DNA of 64,000 nt from Phytopythium helicoides (Eukaryota; Oomycota; Peronosporomycetes; Pythiales; Pythiaceae): the NCBI GenBank assembly GCA_024867545.1, contig JANFNE010000017.1:149001-213000 (forward strand). Reading direction: 5' to 3'. The notes beneath the pieces are model-generated. The model was not told where the DNA came from, made no database searches, and saw only the letters and a program-made list of their open reading frames with translations. Shown piece by piece: positions 11,726-22,433 of the stretch. The number at the start of each line of letters is the position of its first letter. Positions within the stretch are counted from its first letter, which is position 1. The translations under genes and the position numbers were made by a program.

Positions 11726-13152
11726 TTACAGCACGTGGCTCGGCGTGGTCATGTTGAGCATGTCGCGAGGGGTCTTGGATTCCATCTCCAGGCGCTTCTT
11801 CTTCTGACGCATCGTGAAGATGAACACGGCGGCGGCAATACCGAGAACAGCGGCGCCAGCAGCGAAGACGATACCCACGGTCGAGCTTGAGTCGTCCGAC
11901 GACTTATTGTTGATCGACTGCACGTCACCAGAGCCGCTTGAGCCATCCGAGCTGTCAGTCGTAGTTGTCGTGCCCGTCGACATGACCGTCGAGGTCGCAG
12001 ACGTCGACGTCGAAGTGTTCGACGATGGGGCCGTAGTCGAAGGAGCCGTGGTCGAAGGAGCCGTGGTTGCAGGAGCTGTGGTCGAAGGAGCCGTGGTTGC
12101 AGGAGCGGTTGTCGCAGGCGCCGTGGTCACAGGGGCGGTCGTCACAGGAGCAGTGGTTGCGGGAGCAGTGGTTGCGGGGGCCTCCGTCGGGGCTGGCGTC
12201 TCCTCGTTGCCATCGCTGGCAGAGGAGTCCAGGGTAAAGCTGCCCTCGTCAGCCTCATCGCCCGTCGTGCTGCTCTCCGTAACCGGAGTCGGCGTTGCGG
12301 TCGGCGTGGCCGTAGGTGCGGCCGTCGTCGTAACAGGCGTGGACGTCGGCGTCACGGTAGGAGTCTCTGTCGAGGGCTCGGGGGTAGCAGTCGTGGGCTC
12401 AGGGGTAGCAGTTGTAGGCTCCGGTGTAGCAGTCGTGGGTTCCGGAGTAGCCGTCGTGGGTTCCGGAGTGGCCGTAGTAGGCTCAGGAGTCGACGTAGGC
12501 TCCGGCGTAGACTCGCTGTCCGACGAAGCACTGGTGCTGCTCGTGCTGCTGCTGCTGCTGCTGCTGCTTCCACTGCCGCCGGGACAGAACGTCACCAGGA
12601 AGCTCGTCCCCGACGGACAAGTGTGCGTGTTGTCGTCATCCGACGGGTACTGGTACGCCTCGTCACATCCGTCCGCCATGCACGTGACTGTTTCGCAGTT
12701 GTCCGAGTCGGTGTTGCTCTGGGGGGCGATCTGGAGCGCCGTGTTGAAGCCAGTCTTGCCCGTGAGCAACTCACAAGCAGCGAGCGACGTGCAACTACCC
12801 GACCCAGGTGGGATGATGCTGAGGTCGTACCATGGCGTGCCGTCCGAGTCGACCGAGAACTCGGCCACTGTAAAGACAGATTAGCAGCACACTGTCAGTG
12901 ACTTTTTCGACCCAAGTAGAGACAATTGAGCAACAAAAGCTTACGAGTAGCCTCAGCGCTGGCACCGTTGCGGAACATGCCGACGTAGCCATTGGCGAGC
13001 GTGCGCGTCGTGGAGGCGCCGGCAGCCATGGTGGTCGTGGCCGAGTTGTCGTAGAGCGCGATCGACTCGGAGCAACTGTTCTTGATGGTGACAGTCACGG
13101 ACGCGCAGGCGCCGCTCACAAGGAGCGCGGCGAGAACAGCCGAGCGAAGCAT
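11726..13152 (-). CDS. Thaumatin-like, mucin-stalked type I membrane protein (TLP-TM copy 3)
   Basis: Two exons (13152-12945 and 12867-11726, a 77-nt intron at the same phase-1 site as copies 1 and 2) give 449 aa. The order is signal peptide (1-17), thaumatin-like domain to ~145, a long stalk with two repeat classes (ATPEPTT units, then TTAPA/V/S units), a Ser-rich region, one transmembrane helix at ~400-422, RQKKKRLE, and a tail ending MTTPSHVL. The thaumatin domain is almost the same as copy 2 ([18 protein letters not shown]), so the two are a recent pair. The stalk differs completely in repeat type, which shows fast stalk turnover over a conserved head. Likely heavily O-glycosylated and surface exposed (inference). 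Confidence 0.88.
12029..12183 (-). repeat. 15-nt TTAP(A/V/S) coding repeat in TLP-TM copy 3
   Basis: About ten to eleven units of 15 nt (e.g. gtggttgcaggagcc on the plus strand) encode tandem Thr-Thr-Ala-Pro-X pentapeptides in the stalk. Confidence 0.85.
12369..12505 (-). repeat. 21-nt ATPEPTT coding repeat in TLP-TM copy 3
   Basis: Six or seven units of 21 nt (ggctccggtgtagcagtcgt and variants on the plus strand) encode Ala-Thr-Pro-Glu-Pro-Thr-Thr heptapeptides, ahead of the TTAP block in the protein. Confidence 0.85.
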
Positions 13153-14536
13153 GGCTGTTGCACTAGCTGTCGACGACGATCTGTCTCTGGCTAGCTGTTG
13201 GTGCTTGGTCGAGACAAGCTGCTATTCCTCGTGGCAAGATGTCCGAGAAATGGGAAATGCCTGACTGGATCTTGGCCCGCCGCGAGGTAGGTGGTCTGCT
13301 TGTCAGTCCGCCTTTCGCTGCGAGACGACAAGCGAGAACGGAAACTATCAGATACGTGCGAGCCCGATCGCGCGTCGCAGCATTGTGTGAGATCGCAGCA
13401 GCGTCCATTGTGTTGCTGGAGCTCCGTCCACAAGCTCAGAGCCGAGCAAGATCGTCTCGAGCCTACTCTATTTGCCTACATCAGTGTCCAGTCTTCTTAA
13501 ACGATCATCTGCTGGCAGCGTGCGCCATCCGTGCTCTTTTTGTGCAAATCTGCACGTTCATGAGATCGCCGCGCCTTGCGATTTGTATGAGGCGACAACG
13601 CTAACGCTGTGACCCCACGTGGAGATCGGGCAGGCGCGAGGTAGCCCACAGCTGGCGAGAGCTTGAGCATAGCGAGAGCTTGAGCATACGTTGAGCCATC
13701 AATGGCCATGAATGAGCCTGGACGCGCAACGAGGAAGAGCACGAATGATCAGAGGGAACGTTACAGTCATCACGCGGCCAACAGCCTGAGATACTGCGTA
13801 ACGTCGAGCAACAAATTGAGTTCGGCACGGGTGGCAGCTTTTACTGCGTTGGGCACTGGCTCAGGCATGTCCAGAAGCTGGTGTTGCGGATGTAGCGCTA
13901 CGCGCGACGTTACCGCGACAATGCAACATCAGCTTTCCCGAGCCCATCCGATCGTAGTCTTGGGATCACACCGACGTTCTGTTGGCAGGCTGCGACCGAT
14001 GACCGTGCCCAGTATCACTCCCATGCATTCTCACAGCCGCTATCACGCATTGGGCGATCATTCCTTACACCACGCCAATGCTGCACGATCACGGAGGTCC
14101 TAAATGTGCGAACACCATCTCCAGCCTTGCAATGCTCGCGAAAGGATTTCCGAACAGCGAGGTCGGCACTGATGCCGACACCACAACTCACAATCGCACC
14201 ATTCTCGCGTCGTTTGTCCCGCCCTCGTGAAGATGTGAGCTTTTCCGTTTCGCGTCGAATAGCGACCATTTCATCGAGTCGCGATTGGCATCTTCACATC
14301 TACTAGCTCACAGCCCAAGGCAGCTCCAACCTCGTCAACACCACCAACTCCACCTCCACAACCTCCACGACATCTCCACTGCAGTCGCAGTTCAACAGCA
14401 AATACCCACCGAGAAGATCCCCCATGACGCCCTGGCTCCACGGTACTCCATTCGTACTTAGCCGAAGCGCGAGTCGCTGGTGACGCCGATCCAAACCTCC
14501 GTCATACCCCCGCCCAGCCCCATCACCAAGTGACCG
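13153..14536. other. Intergenic between divergent genes
   Basis: About 1.4 kb between the 5' ends of TLP-TM copy 3 (minus) and prefoldin 3 (plus), so it should carry both promoters. A perfect 17-nt tandem duplication (gcgagagcttgagcata) lies at 13655-13688. Other open frames are short and unlike proteins. Confidence 0.6.
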
Positions 14537-15456
14537 ATGGCCGACGCCGCCGCCGTGCAGGAGAGCCCCGAGGCGCTCGCGCGCATCCCCGAGGCCATCG
14601 TGGGCGAGCGCAACGCGCGTGGCATCCCGAGTGCGGTCTTCGTGGTTCGCAACTCGCTCTGTGGGCCTCACGACGGCCGGAAATGTGGAATGGGTGGCTG
14701 ACGAGCGGCGTTCGGCCTGCAGGAGGCCGTGGACGCCTTCATGGCGGCGCTGGGCGTGCGATCCATCGAGCCGCTCGTGGGCGCGCTGCAGCAGCTGTAC
14801 AGCAAGTACAAGTTCATGGAGACCAACCTGCAGAAGTCACGCGAGTCGTTCAAGCGCAAGATCCCGGAGACCGAGAAGGACCTCGAGGCGCTGCGCCACC
14901 TCATGGCCAAGCAGGACGACGGAGACGTGCTGCAGACACGCTTCAACCTCTCCGACAACGTCTACGCGCGCGCCTCGGTCGACCCGGCCGTCGGCAAAGT
15001 CTGCATCTGGCTCGGCGTGCGTTGCTCTCGCGATGATGGAGGGCTGGGGAAGGGATTCTGATGTGGGTCTGCTGATGCCTGATGCCAGGCTAACGTCATG
15101 GTCGAGTACCCGTACGATGAGGCGCTCGAGCTGCTTGAGAAGAACGTCGCCACGGCCCAGGAGCGTCTGGTACGTCCATTGTTCCAAGCATTTGGAGTTT
15201 CGAGTCGCGGTAGCTAACAAAAAGCTGGCACGCGATTGCCCAGGCCCAGATCGAGGCAGACCTCGCGTTCCTGCGCGACCAGATCATCACGACCGAAGTC
15301 AACATCGCGAGGATCTTTAACTTTGATGTTCGCCGCCGCCGCAAGGTCCGTTGTGTGCTACTGCTCCCTGAGTTTCATGTTCAATCACTTACAATTGTGG
15401 GTTGATCTTTTCAGGAGCAGGATGACAAGCTTGTGGCAGAGCTGCAGGCCAAGTAG
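14537..15456 (+). CDS. PFDN3: Prefoldin subunit 3 (VBP1-like)
   Basis: Five exons (14537-14644, 14723-15016, 15089-15169, 15244-15345, 15415-15456), with four introns of 69-78 nt, give 208 aa, the usual size. Family hallmarks are GIPSAVFVEAVDAFM at the N-terminus, a first coiled coil (QQLYSKYKFMETNLQ...), the central beta-hairpin region ending VCIWLGANVMVEYPYDEALELL, and a second coiled coil (QIEADLAFLRDQIITTEVNIAR). Prefoldin is the cytosolic hexamer that hands unfolded actin and tubulin to the CCT chaperonin. Every splice junction restores the family sequence, so this model is firm. The next gene starts 65 nt after the stop codon. Confidence 0.95.
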
Positions 15457-15521
15457 CTGGTCTGACATCGACTTTCGCCGCAAAACTGCCTTTGAGTTGT
15501 TGGGACGCTGTTTGTATCGAG

Positions 15522-18411
15522 ATGAATACACTCTACTATCATCGAACTCGTCGCCCATCGACTGCCGAGCAAATGGCAGAGCTCAATCGTCTCCTTAGTG
15601 GCGACGACGAAGACAACGACGATGGTAATGACGGCAGTAGTGCTGTTGATGCGGGCGAAGTTGGTGTTATTCCTGCAGAGCAAGCTGAAAGCTGCGCGTG
15701 GATGATGTTTGTAAACGAGAGCGATGGCCAGCCGTACTACTATAATCACCTGACAGGCGAGTGCGTGTGGGAACCACCAGAAGATTTCGTCCGCTTCCAC
15801 AACGAATCACCTGTCAGTTCTCGCCAAATGACTTCAGAGACTGCCCATGCTCAAGACATCGATGAGGCGCTGCACCCCTCAGATGGAATCGATGAACTAA
15901 CACAATCTACTGATCCAGTGGTCGTGGAGATACCTTCGTCGCTTGAAGCCATCGACTTGCCTCAATCTGATTTCTCTCCATCTGAACTTGAGATCACGCC
16001 CGAGCTTGAAGACAAAGTTCGGCGTGCGATTGAAGCCGCCTCAAAGACGCCAATAGGCTCAAGCCGATTGCTTTTCGTTCGTACTCCTACAGAGCATCAT
16101 TTGCCTACATCTACTCGAGTGAGTAATGAGTCAGATACAACGCAACGATCTGGCAGATTAAAAACTCCAACGCCTTCGCGGCCGGAGTCTGCTTCTCTCC
16201 GAAAGATCCCACCAACTCCTGATGAAGATTCTGCGCCGGACGTTATTCCGTCATCTACTCCCAAGCGGGCCGAAAACGTTGTCTTCGATGAGTCGTCAAC
16301 CAGTTTTGCAGATGAGTTGAACAATGAGGATGTGAACGATATCCAGCCAATGTCAAGCGTTGATAGCCAGCTTCCAGCTGAGATAGAGGCTGAGTACAAA
16401 ATTGATTATGAAGGTGCCGAACATGTGGATAACCAAGATTCTCCTGTGGTTAATAATCAAGCGAATCGATCAACAGCAGCAGTGGTTCTACAATGTGCTG
16501 TGCGATGCTTCGTCTCCAGGCAACGTGTCAAGGCGGTTCGAAGAGCGCAGGCAGACCGGTCAGAACCCGAAAACACGCCCGGAGCGAAGACAGACTGCAT
16601 TGTCGCGTTCGAGACTGAAGGAGAGATAGCCAATCAAGACGAAAATGAGCTGGACTTGCAACAAATCACAGCGAGTGATGCAATTACCGAGGACAAGGTT
16701 ACGACCTATTCAAGTGAGTTTGGGTTGTCAACCAAAGAAATCAAGGTAAACAATAGTGAGATCCCAGTGCTTGTGGCGGTGGATCGTCTCAACACTACCG
16801 ACGCACCCATAGCAATCGAACGCGAGACATTGGTAGTAGAGGAGGTGTTAACCGTGGAGGAAGCGCCGATTATGCAGGAAATGTCGATGGAATCTCAGCC
16901 ACCAGCTGCTTTAGACATCTTGCCAGTGAGTAAGATAGCTTTCACTCCAGTTTCGTCGCCAATCTCAAAGTCATCTAGGCGGAGTCCCAGTCGCTCATCC
17001 AATGCTTCACAGCTACCATCAGTAAGAAAGAAAGAAGCTTGTGTTTTTAAATCTCCTCCACAATGCCCAAGTGCTCTTGACATATCCCGCATTTTTCCCT
17101 CTCGACCTATGCAACTCGACCAAAAACAAGTGAGCTTGAACACAGATATTTCTTGCATATCAAGTGGTCTCCCGCTGGCCCCGTGGATGCACGATCCGTC
17201 TGTACTGTCAGTTGTTCGTGCAGTCTCGAGAAGCAGCCCAGAGGCGGTGAATCAAAACATGACGATTATGCGTCAATTGGCGGAAGAGAAACCAATTCCT
17301 CCCGATCTGCTGTCGCAATATATGCAGATCTATGACGATGCTCGCCAAAAGTTCGAGTCCAAGAGAGCAGAGTTAGAGCGCAATCAAGCGAACAGTCTTC
17401 CAACCGGGAAAGACAAACAAAGCAGTAGCAGCTCCAACATCAGTCCTACTTGTACAGTATCTGACGAAGAACTTTGGGCATCGTTGAGCAGTCAATGCAT
17501 TGATAACCAGCTAGATCGCGCAAAACACTTAGCCGAGTCAAGTTATCGACGAGGCCAGGAGCTGGAAACACGAATCAAGTATGTCGAAGGCTCCATTAGA
17601 CGAGTAGAACAGCAACTTGAGGCAGCTGAGTTGTGCCTTGTGACTGAGGAGGAGGAGATATCGCCGGAGAAGCGACTCCTCCAAGCGAAGTTCGCGAGCA
17701 AACTACGTCGTCGTCTACGCAGCTTGATTTCTGCCGCTGAATACTGGCGTGATAAATTGCAGGATGCTAACACTATAGCGCTAAATGACGATGAAGCTCT
17801 GGAAGTTCGTAGCTGGGATGGTGACTCGGCACTGCATTATGCAGCTTGGCGTGGGTGGAGCGATCATGTGTGCGTGTTGATTTCAAAGGGAGTTGACGTC
17901 AACGCTGTGGACAATAGCGTTAACAGATGCACAGCGCTGCATGAGGCGTGCCGTGGTGGAAACGTAGAGACTGCGCGACTCTTGTTGGAGGCAGGGGCCT
18001 CTGAGTTAGTGGCCAATGCTGCAGGAGATACAGCGCTGCACCTCGCATGCCGCTCCGGCTGGTCGAAAGTCGTTTGCTTGCTACTGTTGTGGAGCATGGG
18101 CGAGAAGTCCAGGAGCCCCAACTTCGTGATGGTGTTGCAATCGGTCAACACTGGGTCAGTAGAGAGCGTGGCGGCGCTCTTCAATGCTCGGAACGGAAAC
18201 CACCGCCGTGCGATCGATCTGGCAGCTCTACGATCGCTCGTTGACTTTCTTCAAGGTGAGTGGATGGATGGGATGCTGCAGATATGAGTCAATACACTGA
18301 CTGTCGTTGGTGTCCGCTCGTGGGTGCGCGTCAGCATTTGACGGTGTAGTGCAGCTCGGAGCCGATCCTTCGCATGAAGATGGATGCGAAGCGATCCCCG
18401 ATAAAGAGTAA
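15522..18411 (+). CDS. WW-domain / IQ-motif / ankyrin-repeat protein
   Basis: A long exon (15522-18255) and a short 3' exon (18335-18411, after a 79-nt intron) give about 936 aa. The WW domain is at ~60-86 (W60, YYYNH, W83EPP) and is probably a proline-motif binder. A long acidic, Ser-rich, low-complexity middle carries an IQ-like motif at ~318-345 (AAVVLQCAVRCFVSRQRVK), a likely calmodulin site. A coiled coil lies at ~665-750, and about three ankyrin repeats at ~765-885 (DSALHYAAWRGW, CTALHEACRGGN, DTALHLACRSGW). No signal peptide. The start is the first ATG after a stop. If the last intron is retained, the protein ends 30 codons earlier at 18287. WW plus ankyrin suggests a cytosolic scaffold. 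I know no exact named orthologue. Confidence 0.85.
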
Positions 18412-19125
18412 ACCCACGACGGGTAGAGTGACGCTATAACGCAGAATTACCACACTGTACAGGCAGCAGTATGATGGGCTCTTCGCTTCCCACCGATGTG
18501 TGGATGCCGTAGCGCTAATCTTGAACTACTTCAACACTTCAGATCATGAGCTTTCTCTAGTGTGAACGTGAAACTGTGCCGCATCACCGAGGGTCAACGC
18601 TGATGTGTGGCGAGAGGTGTACCTCGCTGATGTGGTAAAACGGTGCTTGAAGTTGTGCGTTTGCCAGGATCTTGCCATGCTAATGTCGCCCTCGACCCGA
18701 GGTGGCGATACCTGAACGCCTGACGAGCTCTGCATTGCCTTCCTCGGATTCTCACCCTCGCTCTGTCAAAGTCTGCTGTGACACCTAATGGAAGGACTTG
18801 TGGGGGTCTTGTCGTTGAGCGGCCGCCACACACGTAGTCACGGTACTATCCCACATCGGCTTTTAATCTCTCTTGAAGTGACAAATCACTGAGGATGCCC
18901 AACTTGAACTTGATTCGCCACGAACCCGAGTTGACGGCTCCTCCCCACATCCAGCAGTTGTCGTAGGCTGACACAGGTGCATACTGAGTCTACCGCTCCG
19001 GTGTGCCACAAGGGGTGCGTCCTCGAGCCGCCATGTGGTGCAGGCACGTACTCGCACTTCGCATTTGGCGCTCCAGCCCACACCAGCTTCTCTAACTCGT
19101 CCCATCGCTACATCGCGAAGCCTCC
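18412..19125. other. Intergenic, upstream of the transporter array
   Basis: About 700 bases. It holds the 3' flank of the WW/ankyrin gene and the presumed promoter of transporter copy 1. I see no gene, repeat or RNA in it. Confidence 0.6.
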
Positions 19126-20562
19126 ATGACTCTCGAGAAAGACCTCGAGAAGAGTTACGACGCTCGACTGCAGTCTCCGCAGACCGACGGTCTCCATGTC
19201 GACAAGCCGGCGGAAACCCCTCTTCTCAAGCTAATGGCGATTGCCATGCCGCGAATGGCCATCCGAGCGGCCTGGGGAGCCCAGTGGGCCGCATTGGGAC
19301 CATACCTTCAGACGCTCCTACCAAACTTCGCCGTCCAGCTCACCCAGATCATCGGACCACTCACCGGCATCATCGTCGGACCCACCATCGGCGTCTTCAG
19401 CGACCGATGCACGTCCAAGTGGGGACGACGTCGACCATTTCTAGCCTTCGCAGCCGTCGGCAGTATCATCTGCTGGACGCTCATGGGGTACACGCGCGAA
19501 ATCGGCGACGCATTGGGTGACGTCGGTACCGGAAAGGAAGGCGAAGTGACCGACCGCACCTGGACCGCAGTGTTCACGATTTTTTCTACTTATGGATGGA
19601 CATTACGGTGAACATCGTGCAGACTCCGGCGTATTTGTTGGTGTCTGACTTCGCCGGGGACCGGCAGACGACGGGGGCCGCGCTGGGTCAAGGTTGGGCA
19701 ACTTTGGGTTCGATCCTTGTGGCAGTATACATCCAGGCGTTTGGTGCTGCTTACAAGACCATGCACTGGTTCTTGGGCATGCTCTCGGTGCTCATGGGCG
19801 TTGCAGTGCTGGTGGCGTGCATTGTGGCGGACGAGAAACCCCTTCAAGTGAATCCCGATGCACCAAAGACGAGCGCTTGGAAAGGTGTGAAGTCTGCCTT
19901 TGGCTCCATTTGGACCGGAATTGTGACATTGCCGGCCGTCTTGCTCATCTATGGCTTCATCTTCTTCCTCAATCAGTACGGCTACACGGCATACAACGGC
20001 AGCAAGGGTCAGTTCTTCGGCCTCGAGGTGTATGACGGTGTCTCCGCCAACGCTGGCACATGTGGCGATGATTGCACGGTGGAGCAAGAGAATTACAACA
20101 AGGGCGTGCAAGCTAGCCGGTGGATTGGCTGACATCCTGTTCAACGTCGTCGGGTACATCTACTCGTGGATCCTGCCGCAACTAGTTCGCCGCTTTGGCG
20201 CCAAGTGGGTGCTCACGTTCGCAACGATCCCGCAGGCGTTCCTGATGCTCATGGCGTTCTCGGACATCGTGGCTCTGGACGTGGTGATTGTCGTTATCAC
20301 CTCCATCACGCTCGGCACCATGATGGCGCTTCTGGTGCCACTCGTCGTGCACGTGTTTGGTCTCAACCAAGAAATCGGCATGTATGTGGGTGCCCTCAAC
20401 TCGGCGAATTGCTTCGGTCAGCTGCTCAACTTTGCAATCGGTGCCGCTCTCGTTGAGACGTCGCTGGGCTACAAGCTGCCGGTGTTCATCGGCGGCGTCA
20501 TGAGTCTGCTCGGCTTCTTCGTCAGCTGGCTCTTCTTCAAGATCGAGATGTACTCGCTCTAA
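19126..20562 (+). pseudogene. SLC45/sucrose-type MFS transporter, copy 1 (two frame breaks)
   Basis: The sequence encodes a 12-helix GPH/SLC45-family sugar:cation symporter of about 478 aa once two single-base breaks are bridged. Family signature: SDRCTSKWGRRRPFL between helices 2 and 3, plus a two-cysteine loop (NAGTCGDDCT) shared with copies 2 and 3. Break 1: a run of six T at 19580-19585 where copy 2 has seven, causing a stop at 19611. Break 2: one extra A at 20110-20111 (gtgcaagct against gtgcagct). The two breaks compensate, so the last 150 codons are back in frame. The protein sequence between and after them is well conserved, so this is either a very young pseudogene or two sequencing errors. 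Substrate (sucrose or another disaccharide) is inferred from family only. Confidence 0.85.
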
Positions 20563-20966
20563 AGCTTCCCCTCGTGTTCGGGATTATTCGTGATCTGTAG
20601 TGGTTCGTTTGAGGAGCGCCATCACAAGGAGCTCTTCAGGTATAAGACACAAACGAGTACATGGTCTTCAGACTTGCGTCTTGCTTTCATTGTTGGATCA
20701 TTCTTGGCGTTGATCGCTTCAGGCATAACCGATACCGTTAGATGCAATGCTGCGTGATATCGACAATTGTCTCGTCCTGACAAATCCTTACGCTGGATCA
20801 CCACTTGGTTCGGTAAACACCACGTGGTGCAGATCACCTGGCCTCGCCCAGAACTGAATACTCCAGGCTTGAACTTCGCGGAGCAATCACTGGCTATCAG
20901 CTATGGATATAATTCAGCGAGAGGGAACGCTCACATCGGATCAGGACCGAATACGACGCCACTGGC
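20563..20966. other. Intergenic between transporter copies 1 and 2
   Basis: About 400 bases holding the 3' flank of copy 1 and the promoter of copy 2. No further feature seen. Confidence 0.6.
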
Positions 20967-22433
20967 ATGGCTGCAGACCTTGAGAAGAACTTCGATGCGC
21001 GGCTTCTCACACCGGAGCGACACGATGTGGCTAAATGCGACGCTGGTCAAGTCGTCGGGGAGCTTGAATACGATCCAAGAATCAGCACCTTAAGGCTGCT
21101 TGCTATCTCCATGCCTCGGATGGCGATTCGGATGGCGTGGGCGGCGCAGTGGGCCGCATTGGGACCATACCTTCAGACGCTCCTACCAAACTTCGCCGTC
21201 CAGCTCACCCAAATCATCGGACCACTCACCGGCATCGTCGTCGGACCCACCATCGGCGTCTTCAGTGATCGATGCACGTCCAAGTGGGGACGACGTCGAC
21301 CATTCCTAGCCTTCGCAGCCATCGGTAGTATCATCTGCTGGACGCTCATGGGGTACACGCGCGAAATCGGCGACGCATTGGGCGACGTTGGCACCGGAAA
21401 GGAAGGCGAAGTGACCGACCGCACCTGGACCGCAGTGTTCACGATTTTTTTCTACTTATGGATGGACATTACGGTGAACATCGTGCAGACTCCGGCGTAT
21501 TTGTTGGTGTCTGACTTTGCCGGGGACCGCCAGACACTTGGGAGTGCGATTGGGCAAGCTTGGGCTACTTTGGGTTCGATCCTTGTTGCAGTATACATCC
21601 AGGCGTTCGGTGCTGCTTACAAGACCATGCACTGGTTCTTGGGCATGCTCTCGGTTGTGATGGCAGTGTCCGTTGGCGTGGCATGCATCGCTTCTGAAGA
21701 GGTCTCGCTTGATATGAGCTCTGTAGCAGATGCGAAGAAATCGTCTGCATTATCGGGCGCGAAAGTTGCCTTGACTTCGATTTGGCTCGGTTTGAAGACT
21801 CTTCCCGCGTCACTATCAGTTTTCGCGTTCATTTTCTTCCTCAACCAGTACGGCTACGCGTCATACAACGGAAACAAAGGGCAATTCTTCGGCATCGAGG
21901 TCTTCGGCGGCTCAGCTGCGAACGCTGGAACCTGCGGCAATGGGTGTACCGAAGCGCAAGAGGATTACAATGCCGGTGTTCAGCTGGCTGGTGGCTTGGC
22001 CGACATCCTGTTCAACGTCGTCGGATACTTCTTCTCCTGGCTAGTCCCCTTCTTGGTCCGTCGGCTTGGAGCAAAGTGGGTGCTGACGATCGCGACAATT
22101 CCGCAGGCTTTTCTTATGCTCATGGCATTCTCGGATGTTGTAGCATTAGACGTCGCGATCGTCGTCATCACTTCTATCACGTACACGACGATGTTCGTCC
22201 TTCTAGTTCCACTAGTTGTTCATGAGCTTGGGTATGGCGTCAATATCGGCATAGAGGTTGGCGCTCTCATTTCGGCTAATTGCTTCGGCATGCTGTTGAA
22301 TTCCATTGTTGGCGCTGCGGTTGTGGAAACAGAACTGGGATACAGACTGCCAGTGTTCATCGGAGGTCTCATGAGTCTGTTAGGCTTCTTCATAAGTTTG
22401 CTGCTCTTTCGAGTCAAGTTGTATTCAATCTAG
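20967..22433 (+). CDS. SLC45/sucrose-type MFS transporter, copy 2
   Basis: An intronless frame of 488 aa starts at ATG 20967 and ends TAG. Twelve hydrophobic helices are present. The GPH/SLC45 motif SDRCTSKWGRRRPFL follows helix 2, and a hydrophilic loop (GYTREIGDALGDVGTGKEGE) lies between helices 4 and 5. The central cytosolic loop is short, and an extracellular loop carries NAGTCGNGCT. The C-terminus is the conserved FRVKLYSI. The family moves sugars, classically sucrose, by proton symport at the plasma membrane. For a plant-associated oomycete that would mean uptake of host sugar, which is inference. About 400 nt (21147-21545) are nearly the same as copy 1 although the rest has diverged, a sign of gene conversion. 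Confidence 0.92.
   Translation: MAADLEKNFDARLLTPERHDVAKCDAGQVVGELEYDPRISTLRLLAISMPRMAIRMAWAAQWAALGPYLQTLLPNFAVQLTQIIGPLTGIVVGPTIGVFSDRCTSKWGRRRPFLAFAAIGSIICWTLMGYTREIGDALGDVGTGKEGEVTDRTWTAVFTIFFYLWMDITVNIVQTPAYLLVSDFAGDRQTLGSAIGQAWATLGSILVAVYIQAFGAAYKTMHWFLGMLSVVMAVSVGVACIASEEVSLDMSSVADAKKSSALSGAKVALTSIWLGLKTLPASLSVFAFIFFLNQYGYASYNGNKGQFFGIEVFGGSAANAGTCGNGCTEAQEDYNAGVQLAGGLADILFNVVGYFFSWLVPFLVRRLGAKWVLTIATIPQAFLMLMAFSDVVALDVAIVVITSITYTTMFVLLVPLVVHELGYGVNIGIEVGALISANCFGMLLNSIVGAAVVETELGYRLPVFIGGLMSLLGFFISLLLFRVKLYSI

Noticed and set aside
12029..12505. CRISPR-like array
   Set aside because: The regular repeats have no unique spacers and are in-frame coding repeats of the stalk in a eukaryotic gene.
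11814..12884. 356-codon plus-strand frame across TLP-TM copy 3, Val/Gly/Ala-rich
   Set aside because: Antisense shadow of the TTAP and ATPEPTT repeats. No domain or start context of its own.
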